From Bdellovibrio sp. ArHS (GTDB lineage: Bacteria > Bdellovibrionota > Bdellovibrionia > Bdellovibrionales > Bdellovibrionaceae), in NCBI RefSeq assembly GCF_000786105.1, contig NZ_JTEV01000019.1, positions 62,001 through 126,000 of the forward strand: 64,000 bases of DNA, read 5' to 3'. Positions within the stretch are counted from its first letter, which is position 1. Each line of letters begins with the position of its first letter. This document shows positions 27,502 to 36,841 of the stretch, piece after piece. A program made the translations under genes and the position numbers. The notes under the pieces were generated by a model that saw only the letters and a list, made by a program, of their open reading frames with translations, had not been told where the DNA came from and did no database searches.

Positions 27502-27675
27502 AAACTTGTGTCATTGGAAATATCTTCGATATGACGAGCACTTAGGTCTTCGGGGTGTTTAAAGAATGTGCGCCCCAAAGGGATTCTAAAACCCGCTAAG
27601 TTTCGATCATATCGGTAAAATATTTAGGGTAGGTGCAGGAAGTGTCACCGTAAGATAGTCATGTCTTCCAAAATA

Positions 27676-27706
27676 AAAAGCCCCGGCTTTACCCGGGGCT
27701 TTTTAA
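27676..27706 (-). terminator. Terminator of the sigma-54 activator gene
   Basis: AAAAAGCCCCGG and CCGGGGCTTTTT arms form a 12-base stem with a five-base loop and T runs on both strands, just past the 3' end of the minus-strand activator gene at 27726. Confidence 0.9.
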
Positions 27707-27725
27707 TTGAGAATGTGACTTTTAA

Positions 27726-29282
27726 TTAGCGAGCCAGCTTACGCTTATCAAGGCCGTATTTTTCGACTTTCATGATAAGACCGGCGCGGCTGATGCCCAG
27801 CTCTTTGGCAAGTTTGGATTTGTTCCAACCCGTGCGGCGAAGTCCTTCACGGATCATTTCGCGTTCTAAGTCTTCCAAGGCGTCCTTCAACTTACCTTGC
27901 AAACGAGATCCTTGAACTTTGTTCTTTTCGCCTGCTTCCAAAACCTTTGGAGAAAGCAATTCTGCCATTAGCTTCGTTTCGTCGCCGGAAAGAACGCAAA
28001 GTCGTTCGATTTCATTTTGCAGCTCACGCACGTTACCTGGCCATGGATAGTCATACAATTTTTCCAAGGCGCGTTTTGTGATCTGACGTTTTGGTCCACC
28101 TTGCTGGTCGTGGATTTTATTCAAGAAGAAATCCACAAGGAATGGAATATCTTCCTTTCTTTCACGAAGAGGCGGAACGCGGATGTTGATAACATTCAAG
28201 CGGTAGTACAAGTCTTCACGGAAAGTACCTTGTTCAACCATTTCTTTTAAGTTACGGTTTGTCGCCGCAACGATGCGTACATCCACTTTTCTTTGTTCTG
28301 TCGCGCCGACCGGAGTGAAAGTGCCTTCTTGCAACACGCGCAGAAGCTTAACCTGCATTTGTGGCGAAGTATCACCGATTTCATCCAGGAAGAAAGTCCC
28401 TTTGTCCGCCATTTCGAAAAGACCTTTTTTATCTTTAAGAGCGCCCGTGAAGGACCCTTTCACGTGACCGAAAAGTTCAGACTCCAAAAGGTTGTCATTG
28501 AATGCGGAACAGTTCTGGATAATGAACGGTTTGTCTTTGCGGTTCGAGTTGTAGTGGATTGATTTTGCAATCAACTCTTTACCCGTACCGTTTTCACCTT
28601 GCACTAACACTGTCGAATCCGCACCTTTGATTTTATCAAGAAGTGCATACAGTGATTGCATGGGCTTGGATTTGCCGATCATGTTGTCATATTTAAAGCG
28701 GTTGCCAAGTTCCTTATTTAACTCCTTGATGCGGTCTTCGCGAGAAGAAATTTCAAGGTGAAGGGTGACAATCTCTTGTGCAACCAATTCGCAAAGCTCG
28801 CTGAAGTGAGCACGATCCTGATCGTCCAGGAATTTTAATTTGCCCAAACATTTTTCGATCACTTCGCCAGACATGCCGAAAGCGGCAAGGCGTTCACGAA
28901 TTTCAGTCAGGCGGTCGGTGTAGTTAGAGTCACGGAAGAATCCCATCGCAACAACGGTGCCCACACAATCATTATCGATCATGATCGGAAAAACACCGAC
29001 ATCAAAGCCAACCATGTCCCACTTGCGCAGGCTGTAGCGATTTTGCGAAGTTCTTAGATCATCCAAAGATTTTGTAACCAGCTCTGCAATGCTGGATTGA
29101 CCGGCTTCTTTTTTAACAAGAGCATTGATCGCTGGATTGTTGAAGGTGACTTTATCAGAGTCATAACCTTTCAAAGCGCCGCGCTCATCAGTGAAAACCA
29201 CGTCAATGTTCCACCAAGCGCTGAGAATCTGTTTGAGCTTGTTAATCACATGTATATGTTCAAACTCATCCCAATTAATCAT
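27726..29282 (-). CDS. Sigma-54-dependent transcriptional activator, Fis family
   Basis: A 518-residue enhancer-binding protein. The N-terminal 200 residues form a sensory domain (a GAF or PocR-like fold; a Cys in NDCVGTVVAMGFF may matter) and a coiled linker. The central AAA+ domain has Walker A (GENGTGKE), the GSFTGA loop that contacts sigma-54, Walker B (GTFFLDEIG) and the arginine-finger region; the C-terminus has a Fis HTH (LAKELGISRAGLIMKVEKYG). It is the intact partner beside the degenerate 26584 protein. The ATG at 29282 with AAGGA nine bases upstream is preferred over an upstream start at 29336. Targets unknown. Confidence 0.93.
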   Translation of the reverse strand: MINWDEFEHIHVINKLKQILSAWWNIDVVFTDERGALKGYDSDKVTFNNPAINALVKKEAGQSSIAELVTKSLDDLRTSQNRYSLRKWDMVGFDVGVFPIMIDNDCVGTVVAMGFFRDSNYTDRLTEIRERLAAFGMSGEVIEKCLGKLKFLDDQDRAHFSELCELVAQEIVTLHLEISSREDRIKELNKELGNRFKYDNMIGKSKPMQSLYALLDKIKGADSTVLVQGENGTGKELIAKSIHYNSNRKDKPFIIQNCSAFNDNLLESELFGHVKGSFTGALKDKKGLFEMADKGTFFLDEIGDTSPQMQVKLLRVLQEGTFTPVGATEQRKVDVRIVAATNRNLKEMVEQGTFREDLYYRLNVINIRVPPLRERKEDIPFLVDFFLNKIHDQQGGPKRQITKRALEKLYDYPWPGNVRELQNEIERLCVLSGDETKLMAELLSPKVLEAGEKNKVQGSRLQGKLKDALEDLEREMIREGLRRTGWNKSKLAKELGISRAGLIMKVEKYGLDKRKLAR

Positions 29283-29420
29283 AAGTCCGTTCCTTTCAGT
29301 CAGTGACGAAAAAAGTGTCAAATCTTTTATCGTCAAGAAAGTAGACGAACTTTAGGTGGGACTGTCTAAAATGAGTGCGAATCCTGCAAAAGCTTGGATC
29401 GAGTGTCTCAATCTGAGAAA

Positions 29421-31139
29421 TTAAGTATGTTGGAGGCTGTGAAAGCGGAAATATTCGCCCTGCTGGCCTAAAAGATGACTATGATTCCCAACTTCGACGA
29501 TCTCACCGTTCTTTAAAACGACAATCTTGTCAGCTTTTTGGATAGTGGATAGGCGGTGAGCAATCACCAGGGCCGTACGGCCTTCCATCAAATGATCCAG
29601 GCCTTTTTGCACTTCGATCTCGCTGGCCGTGTCTAGGGCGCTAGTCGCCTCATCTAGAATAAGCAACGGAGCATCTTTAAACATTGCCCGGGCGATGCTG
29701 ATACGTTGTTTTTCACCACCTGAAAGCAGATTGCCGCGGTCGCCGACCCGGCTTTCATATCCTTTGGGCATTTTCATAATGAAGTCGTGGGCGTTAGCTA
29801 ATTTCGCCATTTGCACTACGTCAGTGCGGCTTCTATTGTAATCTCCGGCCCAAATGTTCTTTTCGATGGTGTCGCTGAAAAGGAAGACATCTTGAGTAAC
29901 CAGAGCGACGTTGCGACGCAGATCCTGAAGATTTAGATCCAGGATGTTTGTGTCGTCTATCAAGATTTCGCCTGAAGTGGCGTCAAAGAATCTTTCTAGT
30001 AAATTTACAATTGTGGACTTACCGCTGCCGCTGGCTCCGACCAAAGCGACGACTTCACCGCGATTGATCTCAAGATTGATGTTCTTAAGAATCATGTCTT
30101 TGCCATAAGAAAAGCTGACGTTGCGGTAAGTGATCTTCTTCCAGTTTTTAGGAAAAGGTTTGTTGGCAGGACTTTGTGGAACTTCAGAGGGATCCTCGAT
30201 AATTGAAAAAATACGCTGCACGGAAATAGTGACTTCCTGAATGCGTACGTAAGCTTCCTGAACTCGCTTGATGGGTTGATTGATCATTAAAAGCGAAGTC
30301 AAAAATCCAATGAAAGTTCCTGGCGTTGCTCTGCCCGCGGCCACTTCAAAGCTCGTGTAAAGAAGGACGCCCAAAAGAATGAAGGTCGCAATAAGCTCAG
30401 TCGCGGGGCCAGCGGCTTCCTGGCGTTTGTAAATCGTTTTGCGGATATCCAAATACTTATTGGAATCATCGATCAGACGTTTCGCCATGTCCTTTTCAAG
30501 ATTGAATGACTGGATAATGCGTACGCCATCCAAACTTTCTTTGATTGTCGACGTCATATACTCTAAGGCATCTCGTTCCTGAGGAATATATTTTCTCATA
30601 CTGCGAGAGATGGATTTTAGAATCCCTGCAATGAACGGAACGGCAATCATCGTGCCCAGCGTAAGTTTCCAGTCAATGCGGAAAAGGTTCGTGACCAGAG
30701 CGATAAGCAATAAAGGATGCAGGAAAATATCCGCAACAACGCGCAAGCCGTCTTGAATGGTTCGAATATCATTTAAGATACGACTGATCAGACCGCCAGA
30801 GCCCGCGTGATAATTATTGTGGAAAGAAAGATTCAAGCTCATGAATTTCTGTTGCAACTTCTGACGGATGTTTTGCACCACGCACTCGGCAACATAGTTC
30901 ATAAGATAAATATGATAGTAGCGACCAACTGCCATCACTAGCGCAAGTCCCAACGCCAAGGGAACTAGGTTCAAGATTTCCTGGTGATTGGAAGCCGAAA
31001 GTGCATCGAACAAAGATTTCGTCATGAAAGCAAACTTAGCAGCCGCCAAGGCGTAGGCGACTCCGGCCACCGCGACAATAGCGATCGTTTTTTTGTATGG
31101 TTTGAGTTCGACGACTAACTTTTTGATCTCAGGTAACAT
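29421..31139 (-). CDS. MsbA-like ABC exporter
   Basis: A 572-residue half-size ABC exporter with an N-terminal six-helix membrane domain and a C-terminal ATPase: Walker A ASGSGKSTIVNLLERFF, signature LLSGGEKQRISIARAMF, Walker B PLLILDEATSALD, and H-loop IAHRLSTI. Such proteins move lipid A-core or other lipids/peptides outward; substrate cannot be fixed from the sequence. It follows uvrA by 13 bases on the same strand and is the last gene of the PBP1A-UvrA-exporter series. Confidence 0.87.
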   Translation of the reverse strand: MLPEIKKLVVELKPYKKTIAIVAVAGVAYALAAAKFAFMTKSLFDALSASNHQEILNLVPLALGLALVMAVGRYYHIYLMNYVAECVVQNIRQKLQQKFMSLNLSFHNNYHAGSGGLISRILNDIRTIQDGLRVVADIFLHPLLLIALVTNLFRIDWKLTLGTMIAVPFIAGILKSISRSMRKYIPQERDALEYMTSTIKESLDGVRIIQSFNLEKDMAKRLIDDSNKYLDIRKTIYKRQEAAGPATELIATFILLGVLLYTSFEVAAGRATPGTFIGFLTSLLMINQPIKRVQEAYVRIQEVTISVQRIFSIIEDPSEVPQSPANKPFPKNWKKITYRNVSFSYGKDMILKNINLEINRGEVVALVGASGSGKSTIVNLLERFFDATSGEILIDDTNILDLNLQDLRRNVALVTQDVFLFSDTIEKNIWAGDYNRSRTDVVQMAKLANAHDFIMKMPKGYESRVGDRGNLLSGGEKQRISIARAMFKDAPLLILDEATSALDTASEIEVQKGLDHLMEGRTALVIAHRLSTIQKADKIVVLKNGEIVEVGNHSHLLGQQGEYFRFHSLQHT

Positions 31140-31152
31140 CTTTTTCCAAACT

Positions 31153-34098
31153 TTAAGGACCTTTTTGGTCTTCTAAATAGCGCTTCAAATACTGGCCCGT
31201 CAGACTTTTTTTGGTCTTCATGATGTCTTCAGGAGACCCCACGGCCACTATGTTTCCGCCTTTTTTACCCGCTTCAGGCCCCAGGTCAATGACATAATCA
31301 GAGCCGCGAATAACATCCAAATTGTGTTCAACAACCACGACACTGCCACCAGTTTCAATCAGTTTGTTTAAAACCTTCATGAGCAGGTCCACTTCGCGAA
31401 AATGCAGGCCAGTGGTGGGCTCATCTAGGATATAAAGCGTAGCCTTCTGATTCACCTGAGAAAGCTCTTTAGCCACTTTCAGGCGCTGGGATTCCCCACC
31501 GCTGAGCGAATTGGCTGGCTGACCCAGTTGCAGGTAATCCAGACCCACTTCCTTGAGGACGCTCAAAGGCTTGCGGATATTCGGGTGAGCCACAAAGAAG
31601 TTCATGGCCTCATTCACGGTCATCGACAAGATTTCATGAATATTTTTATTCTTGTATTGGATCTCTAAAATCTCGGGCCGATATTTTTTGCTGTCACAGA
31701 CGTCACAGGGAATAACCACGTTATCCATGAACATCATGTCGATTTCTTCGTACCCCGTGCCCTTACAGGCCGGGCAACGTCCGCCATCCACATTCAAGCT
31801 GAAAGTGCCGGGAGTATATCCGCGAGACTGAGCCTCGGGTGTGCTCGCCATGATAGTACGAATAGCATCAAAGGCCTTTAAATAAGTGATCGGTGAACTT
31901 CGCGCAGACTTACCAATCGGAGATTGATCTATCAAAAGCACGTTTTTGATATGCTCTGTGCCTTCAAGGCCGGCGTAATCTTGTGCTGGAAGATATTCCA
32001 GATCCAGGGCGCGGGCCAAAGCAGGGTAAAGTGTTTTGGTAATGAGGGTCGACTTGCCCGAGCCACTCACGCCCGTGACCGTGACTAAACGATTCAAGGG
32101 AATGGTCACATCCAGATTTTTTAAGTTGTGACCTTTGGCGCCTTTTAGTTCCAGCTTCACTTTGTACGAGTCTACATCCACGGGACGGGACACGCGCAAA
32201 GGGGCTTTATTCTTATTTGGTTTTAAATAGGGAACGGTGTTTGATTTTTCAAAATCATAGAAATCGTCTGTTGGCCCCGAGTAAACCACTTCTCCGCCCA
32301 AATATCCAGAACCAGGACCCATCTCGATGATGTGTTCGCTGGATTTGATGACGTCATGGTCATGCTCAACAATGACCAGCGTGTTGCCCAGTTCTTTAAG
32401 GTCTTTAAGAATGGAAATCAGTCGATCATTGTCGCGGGGGTGAAGGCCTACGGTGGGCTCATCAAGTACATACAAAGCTTGCGATAGTCCCATGCCCAGT
32501 TGATTGGCCAGAATCAAGCGTTGATATTCTCCGCCAGAAAGTGTGCGAGTCTCACGACTCAGAGACAAATAGTGAACTCCGACGCGCATAAGAAATTCCA
32601 AGCGCGAACGGATTTGCTTCAGGATTTCTCCTGCAAGCTCCTGATGATGTGGAGTCACTTCTAGCTTTTGAAAGAATTGATGCAAATCTTCGATCGTCAT
32701 GGTCGACAGATCATTGATATTGGCATTTGCCACCAAAACATTATTAGCTTCAGGGCGAAGACGGGCTCCCTTGCAAGTCGGGCAAAGGAACGGACTGCGA
32801 AAGCGCGAGATGAACACGCGCACGTGCATCTTGTATTTTATCTGATCTAGGTATTCAAAAAGACCGCGAACACCAAAGAACTCTTTGTTGCCATTCCAGA
32901 TGTCTTCGCGTTGTGCCTTAGGCAGATCTTTCCAAGGTGTGTGGACATCGATCTTCGCTTTTTTGCAGTAGCTTAAAAGCTGTTTCTTTTCATGAGCGGC
33001 GCTGGGCATCCAAAAAGGACTCAAAGCGCCTTGGGCAAGACTCATGTTTGGATTTGGAATGACTTTGCCTTCGTCAATATCCAGCGTGTTGCCAAAACCT
33101 TTACAAGTCGGGCAAGCCCCAATAGGAGAATTAAAACTGAATAGTCGAGAACTCAGCGGTGGGGGAGTATAACCACAAACCGGACACGACGCTTCTTCAC
33201 TGACTTGAAGGCGCTGACCTTCCGTCGTTAGAATCGTGGCTCGACGAGTGATGTTCGTCGTATTGTACTTAATGCTGGCTTCATAGGCCTGAGTCAGTGA
33301 ATCGGCAATACGGCCGCGCTCATCTTCGTTGAAGCTCATGCGGTCGATAACCAGATAGAAGGTCTCTTTGGGAAGACCTTTCTTTATTGCAGCGGCATCA
33401 CCGATTTCAACGACGGTACCCATTTCTTCGTGAGTCAAACCACTCGGAACGACAGGTGCGGCAGGAACGAATTCTGGTGTGGCTCGTTTTGAGGCTTTTT
33501 TCGCAGTCTTCTTTTTGGCGGCTTTTTCCGGAGCGGGCTTGGTGTCAGTTCCCTTTGGGATATAGATACGCAGATAGCCGTCTTGCAAAAGTAAAGAGTG
33601 AAGTTTCTTGCCTTGAGCGACGCGACCTTCTTCGCTGATTTCTACCAGGATGTAGCCGCGTTTTCCGGAAAACTCTTTGATGGTTTTTTCCGTGGCTTCA
33701 GTGACACTTTCTTTTTCCGTTGGACAATGATGTGTCGGGCAGTAGGACTTTCCGATTTTTTCGTAAAGTAAACGAAGATAGTCGATGATTTCAGTCGTCG
33801 TACCGACTGTCGAGCGGGAGCTTTTAACCGTGTTCTTTTGTTCGATGGAAATAGCTGGAGGAATATTGCTAATGCCCTCGATGTCAGGTTTGGGAGCCTT
33901 GTTTAAAAACTGCCGTGCGTAGTTCGACATGCTTTCGATAAAGCGTCGTTGGCCTTCGGCAAAAAGAGTCTCGAAGGCAAGTGAAGACTTTCCTGAACCA
34001 CTGGGGCCACAAATCACCGTCATTGAACCGACCGGAATTTTGACCTCAATGTTTTTTAGATTGTTTTGTTTCACCCCCCAGAGGTGAATATCTTTCAT
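31153..34098 (-). CDS. uvrA: Excinuclease ABC subunit A with Lys/Ala-rich insertion
   Basis: UvrA recognises DNA damage with UvrB in nucleotide excision repair. The 981-residue protein has both ABC ATPase modules (GPSGSGKSSLAFETLF, LSGGEYQRLILANQLG, GVSGSGKSTLITKTL, LSGGESQRLKVAKELS) and zinc modules (CPVCGYTPPP with CPTC; CPACKGTGYEE with CDVC). In the UvrB-binding region the usual first cysteines are altered (CPTHHCPTEKESV) and an insertion rich in Lys, Ala and Pro follows about residue 190 (EKAAKKKTAKKASKRATPEF). It could be a UvrA paralogue rather than the main UvrA. It overlaps the PBP1A gene by four bases. Confidence 0.9.
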   Translation of the reverse strand: MKDIHLWGVKQNNLKNIEVKIPVGSMTVICGPSGSGKSSLAFETLFAEGQRRFIESMSNYARQFLNKAPKPDIEGISNIPPAISIEQKNTVKSSRSTVGTTTEIIDYLRLLYEKIGKSYCPTHHCPTEKESVTEATEKTIKEFSGKRGYILVEISEEGRVAQGKKLHSLLLQDGYLRIYIPKGTDTKPAPEKAAKKKTAKKASKRATPEFVPAAPVVPSGLTHEEMGTVVEIGDAAAIKKGLPKETFYLVIDRMSFNEDERGRIADSLTQAYEASIKYNTTNITRRATILTTEGQRLQVSEEASCPVCGYTPPPLSSRLFSFNSPIGACPTCKGFGNTLDIDEGKVIPNPNMSLAQGALSPFWMPSAAHEKKQLLSYCKKAKIDVHTPWKDLPKAQREDIWNGNKEFFGVRGLFEYLDQIKYKMHVRVFISRFRSPFLCPTCKGARLRPEANNVLVANANINDLSTMTIEDLHQFFQKLEVTPHHQELAGEILKQIRSRLEFLMRVGVHYLSLSRETRTLSGGEYQRLILANQLGMGLSQALYVLDEPTVGLHPRDNDRLISILKDLKELGNTLVIVEHDHDVIKSSEHIIEMGPGSGYLGGEVVYSGPTDDFYDFEKSNTVPYLKPNKNKAPLRVSRPVDVDSYKVKLELKGAKGHNLKNLDVTIPLNRLVTVTGVSGSGKSTLITKTLYPALARALDLEYLPAQDYAGLEGTEHIKNVLLIDQSPIGKSARSSPITYLKAFDAIRTIMASTPEAQSRGYTPGTFSLNVDGGRCPACKGTGYEEIDMMFMDNVVIPCDVCDSKKYRPEILEIQYKNKNIHEILSMTVNEAMNFFVAHPNIRKPLSVLKEVGLDYLQLGQPANSLSGGESQRLKVAKELSQVNQKATLYILDEPTTGLHFREVDLLMKVLNKLIETGGSVVVVEHNLDVIRGSDYVIDLGPEAGKKGGNIVAVGSPEDIMKTKKSLTGQYLKRYLEDQKGP

Positions 34099-36779
34099 TC
34101 AGAGAGATCCTGTTTGTAAAAGTCCGTGGCTTCTTCCGCTTTGCTTGAAGAAAGAGTGGGTTCCGTTCCTTCAACAAAGGCCTGACGAATAATTTTTTTA
34201 GTCTGAGCCGAAGCCAGTTTTCCTGTGTCAGCATCAATATTTGCAAACACAATACCTTCAGGAATCGGGAAAGTCATCTGAGGAAGTCCTTCGTGAGCGG
34301 CTTTCATGTAATCTACCCATATAGGTAACGCCGCACGTCCACCAACCTCGCCTTTGCCAATGCTCTTCTCTTTGTCAAAGCCCACCCAAACGCCTGTTGC
34401 GATTTGTGGGCTGTAGCCGATAAACCACGCGTCAAAGTAGTTGTTGGTGGAACCAGTTTTTCCAGCGACTTCGCGACCCACAGCGCGCGCTCTTCCACCA
34501 GTTCCGCCAGCGTCTTCAACCACCCCTTTGAGAAGTGTTGTCATAACGTAAGCTGTTGTCGGGCGAATCAGTTGATCTGGATCCTGGAAGAAAATACTTT
34601 CATCAATCTTTGCATGCTTAGGATCTTTTTTCTTAAGTTCTTCCAGTTTCGCAGGGTCGTTGACGATTTCCAGAAAAGCTTTGCGACGATTTTCAAATTC
34701 GTCGTTGATAGCTTTGAGCTCTTTTTCAAAGCGTGTGTCCAGACTCATAACTTTAAGTAAGGATTTACCTTGAGCGTCTTCCACCTTGTGAATCAGCAAA
34801 GGCGAAAGTCGTTTTCCCAGGCGGCCAAACTCGGCAAAAACTTTGGTCATTTCATACAACGTCACGCTGCTGGAACCCAGGGCCAACGTGAAGTCCGGAT
34901 TCAAAGGTGAATAAATACCCAGGCGCTTTGCATAGTCCGTAGCCCATGGCACGCCCACGTCCTCGATGATTTTCACCGTGGGAATATTTAATGATTTAAC
35001 CAATGCATTTCGGAAAAGGATGTCACCACCAAAGCTTTTTGAGTGATTGGACGGTTTCCAAACTTTTGGATCACCTTGTCCCTCAGAATCGTCTGCCGAA
35101 CCGCCTTCTTCGAAGACAATCGGCGCATCCATAATGGGCGTCGCTGGTGTGTACCCTTTGTCTAAAGCAGAAGCGTAAACGATGGCTTTGAATGCAGACC
35201 CGGTTTGACGGGGAGCTTGAATCGCACGATTAAATTCGCTTTTGGCAAAGCTGGAGCCGCCGACCATGGCCACCACATCCTGTGAGTCCTGATCGAAAGA
35301 AATCAAGGCGCCTTCTACCAAGGGTTCCTGATCCAGTTCTAGTGCGACAAATTTTGTGAAATCAGGAAGGTTTGCCGGTTTTTTCTTCGCGTTAGTGATG
35401 CGGTTAGAAGAAAATTTTTCTGCAACCACTTTCACTAAAATGACGTCGCCCTTCTTCAAGGCTTGGGATGGCTTTTTAATAACTCCTAAGTCGTAGCGCA
35501 CCTCTGTGTCTGGCTGGCGCGCCCAAGTCATTGTGTCAATATCAATAAGCCCCAGAGCTTCCGGAAGTTTTACCGTGACCAATCCAGTATCATCATTCAC
35601 CTCTTGCACAATGCCCTGAACCGAGTCTCTCAGTTTGATATAGGGCGGAAGAAGAGACACCTCTGATTTGGTGTCTTTCGCAGGAACGATATCTGCAAAT
35701 TTACCTTCGGGCAGAATGGTTCTTTCTGGTGTAAAATCTGAGATCAGTTTCTTCTGAGTTTCTTTTAGAAACTCTTCCATATCTTCTTCGTCAGAAATAT
35801 TTTTGATTGGCCCGCGATAGCCCTGGCGTTTGTCCAAGCCTTTCAAGCCCGCAAGAACAGCGTCTTGAGCCGCCAACTGTTTTTCCAGATCAAGGCTTGT
35901 ATGAATGCGCAGCCCTTTATCTAAAACCATGTCCTCGCCCAACTGGGTGACCAAGAGCTGACGGACAGTTTCCAGGAAGAAGGGGGCGTATTCTTCATAG
36001 TTTTCGCGCACAAAAACTTTGACGGGCTCTTTAATCGCCGCTTCCGCTTCGTCCTTCTTAACATAGCCGACGTCAGCCATGCGACGAAGCACGTAAATCT
36101 GACGTTCTTTTGCACGCGAAGGGTTGCGAACCGGACTATAGGCGCTGGGTGCTTTGGGAAGTCCGGCAAGAATCGCTGTTTCAGATAAAGTTAATTTACT
36201 CGCAGGCTTACGGAAGTAGGTCTGGGCTGCTTGTTCAATGCCGTAGGCGCCCTGACCGAAGTAAATTTGGTTTAAGTAAAGGAACAAAATGTCTTCTTTA
36301 CTTAGGTTCTTTTCCATTTCGATAGCCAGCAGAATATCACGAACTTTCCGAGTCAAAGTTTTTTCATCAGTCAACAGAAGTGTTTTGGCCACTTGTTGCG
36401 TGATCGTCGATCCCCCTTGAACAGAACGACCTGCGCGTAAGTTGGCTAAAGCGGCCCGGAAAATCGCTTGCGGGTTGATGCCCTTGTGTTCGAAGAACTG
36501 GTCGTCTTCCGCTGCCAGAAAGGAATTCACGACGTGCTTAGGAATTTTTTCGTAAGGAATTAACGTTCTTCTTTCGCGGAAGAACTCACCGATCTTTTTT
36601 CCGTGACGGTCATAAACCTGACTAACTAGAAGAGGCTGGTAGTCTTTAACAGTGATTAGTTGCGGTAAACCCGACTGAACAGACTTGATAATAAGGTAGG
36701 CGCTGAGGATGCCAATAAGTCCAAGGGCGACAATAAACAGTACAATCTTTTTTAACACGAGTGGGGGCTCCTTTAACAA
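34095..36779 (-). CDS. Penicillin-binding protein 1A, bifunctional murein synthase
   Basis: An 894-residue class A PBP that polymerises and cross-links murein at the inner membrane. One N-terminal membrane helix is followed by the GT51 glycosyltransferase (AAEDDQFFEHKGINPQAIF, GGSTITQQVAKTLLL) and, after a beta-rich inserted domain, the transpeptidase with its motifs SAFK (QTGSAFKAIVYASALDKG), SLN and KTGS (VAGKTGSTNNYFDAWFIGY). Length is close to E. coli PBP1A (850). A run of charged residues around 670-720 is an addition to the transpeptidase. Its stop overlaps the uvrA start (ATGA), so uvrA translation is coupled to it. Confidence 0.95.
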   Translation of the reverse strand: MLKEPPLVLKKIVLFIVALGLIGILSAYLIIKSVQSGLPQLITVKDYQPLLVSQVYDRHGKKIGEFFRERRTLIPYEKIPKHVVNSFLAAEDDQFFEHKGINPQAIFRAALANLRAGRSVQGGSTITQQVAKTLLLTDEKTLTRKVRDILLAIEMEKNLSKEDILFLYLNQIYFGQGAYGIEQAAQTYFRKPASKLTLSETAILAGLPKAPSAYSPVRNPSRAKERQIYVLRRMADVGYVKKDEAEAAIKEPVKVFVRENYEEYAPFFLETVRQLLVTQLGEDMVLDKGLRIHTSLDLEKQLAAQDAVLAGLKGLDKRQGYRGPIKNISDEEDMEEFLKETQKKLISDFTPERTILPEGKFADIVPAKDTKSEVSLLPPYIKLRDSVQGIVQEVNDDTGLVTVKLPEALGLIDIDTMTWARQPDTEVRYDLGVIKKPSQALKKGDVILVKVVAEKFSSNRITNAKKKPANLPDFTKFVALELDQEPLVEGALISFDQDSQDVVAMVGGSSFAKSEFNRAIQAPRQTGSAFKAIVYASALDKGYTPATPIMDAPIVFEEGGSADDSEGQGDPKVWKPSNHSKSFGGDILFRNALVKSLNIPTVKIIEDVGVPWATDYAKRLGIYSPLNPDFTLALGSSSVTLYEMTKVFAEFGRLGKRLSPLLIHKVEDAQGKSLLKVMSLDTRFEKELKAINDEFENRRKAFLEIVNDPAKLEELKKKDPKHAKIDESIFFQDPDQLIRPTTAYVMTTLLKGVVEDAGGTGGRARAVGREVAGKTGSTNNYFDAWFIGYSPQIATGVWVGFDKEKSIGKGEVGGRAALPIWVDYMKAAHEGLPQMTFPIPEGIVFANIDADTGKLASAQTKKIIRQAFVEGTEPTLSSSKAEEATDFYKQDLSE

Positions 36780-36841
36780 GCCCCCATTCTAACAGTGTGA
36801 TGGGTATGGGTCCAGGGATACTAGACTAGTCGGAAGACGGG

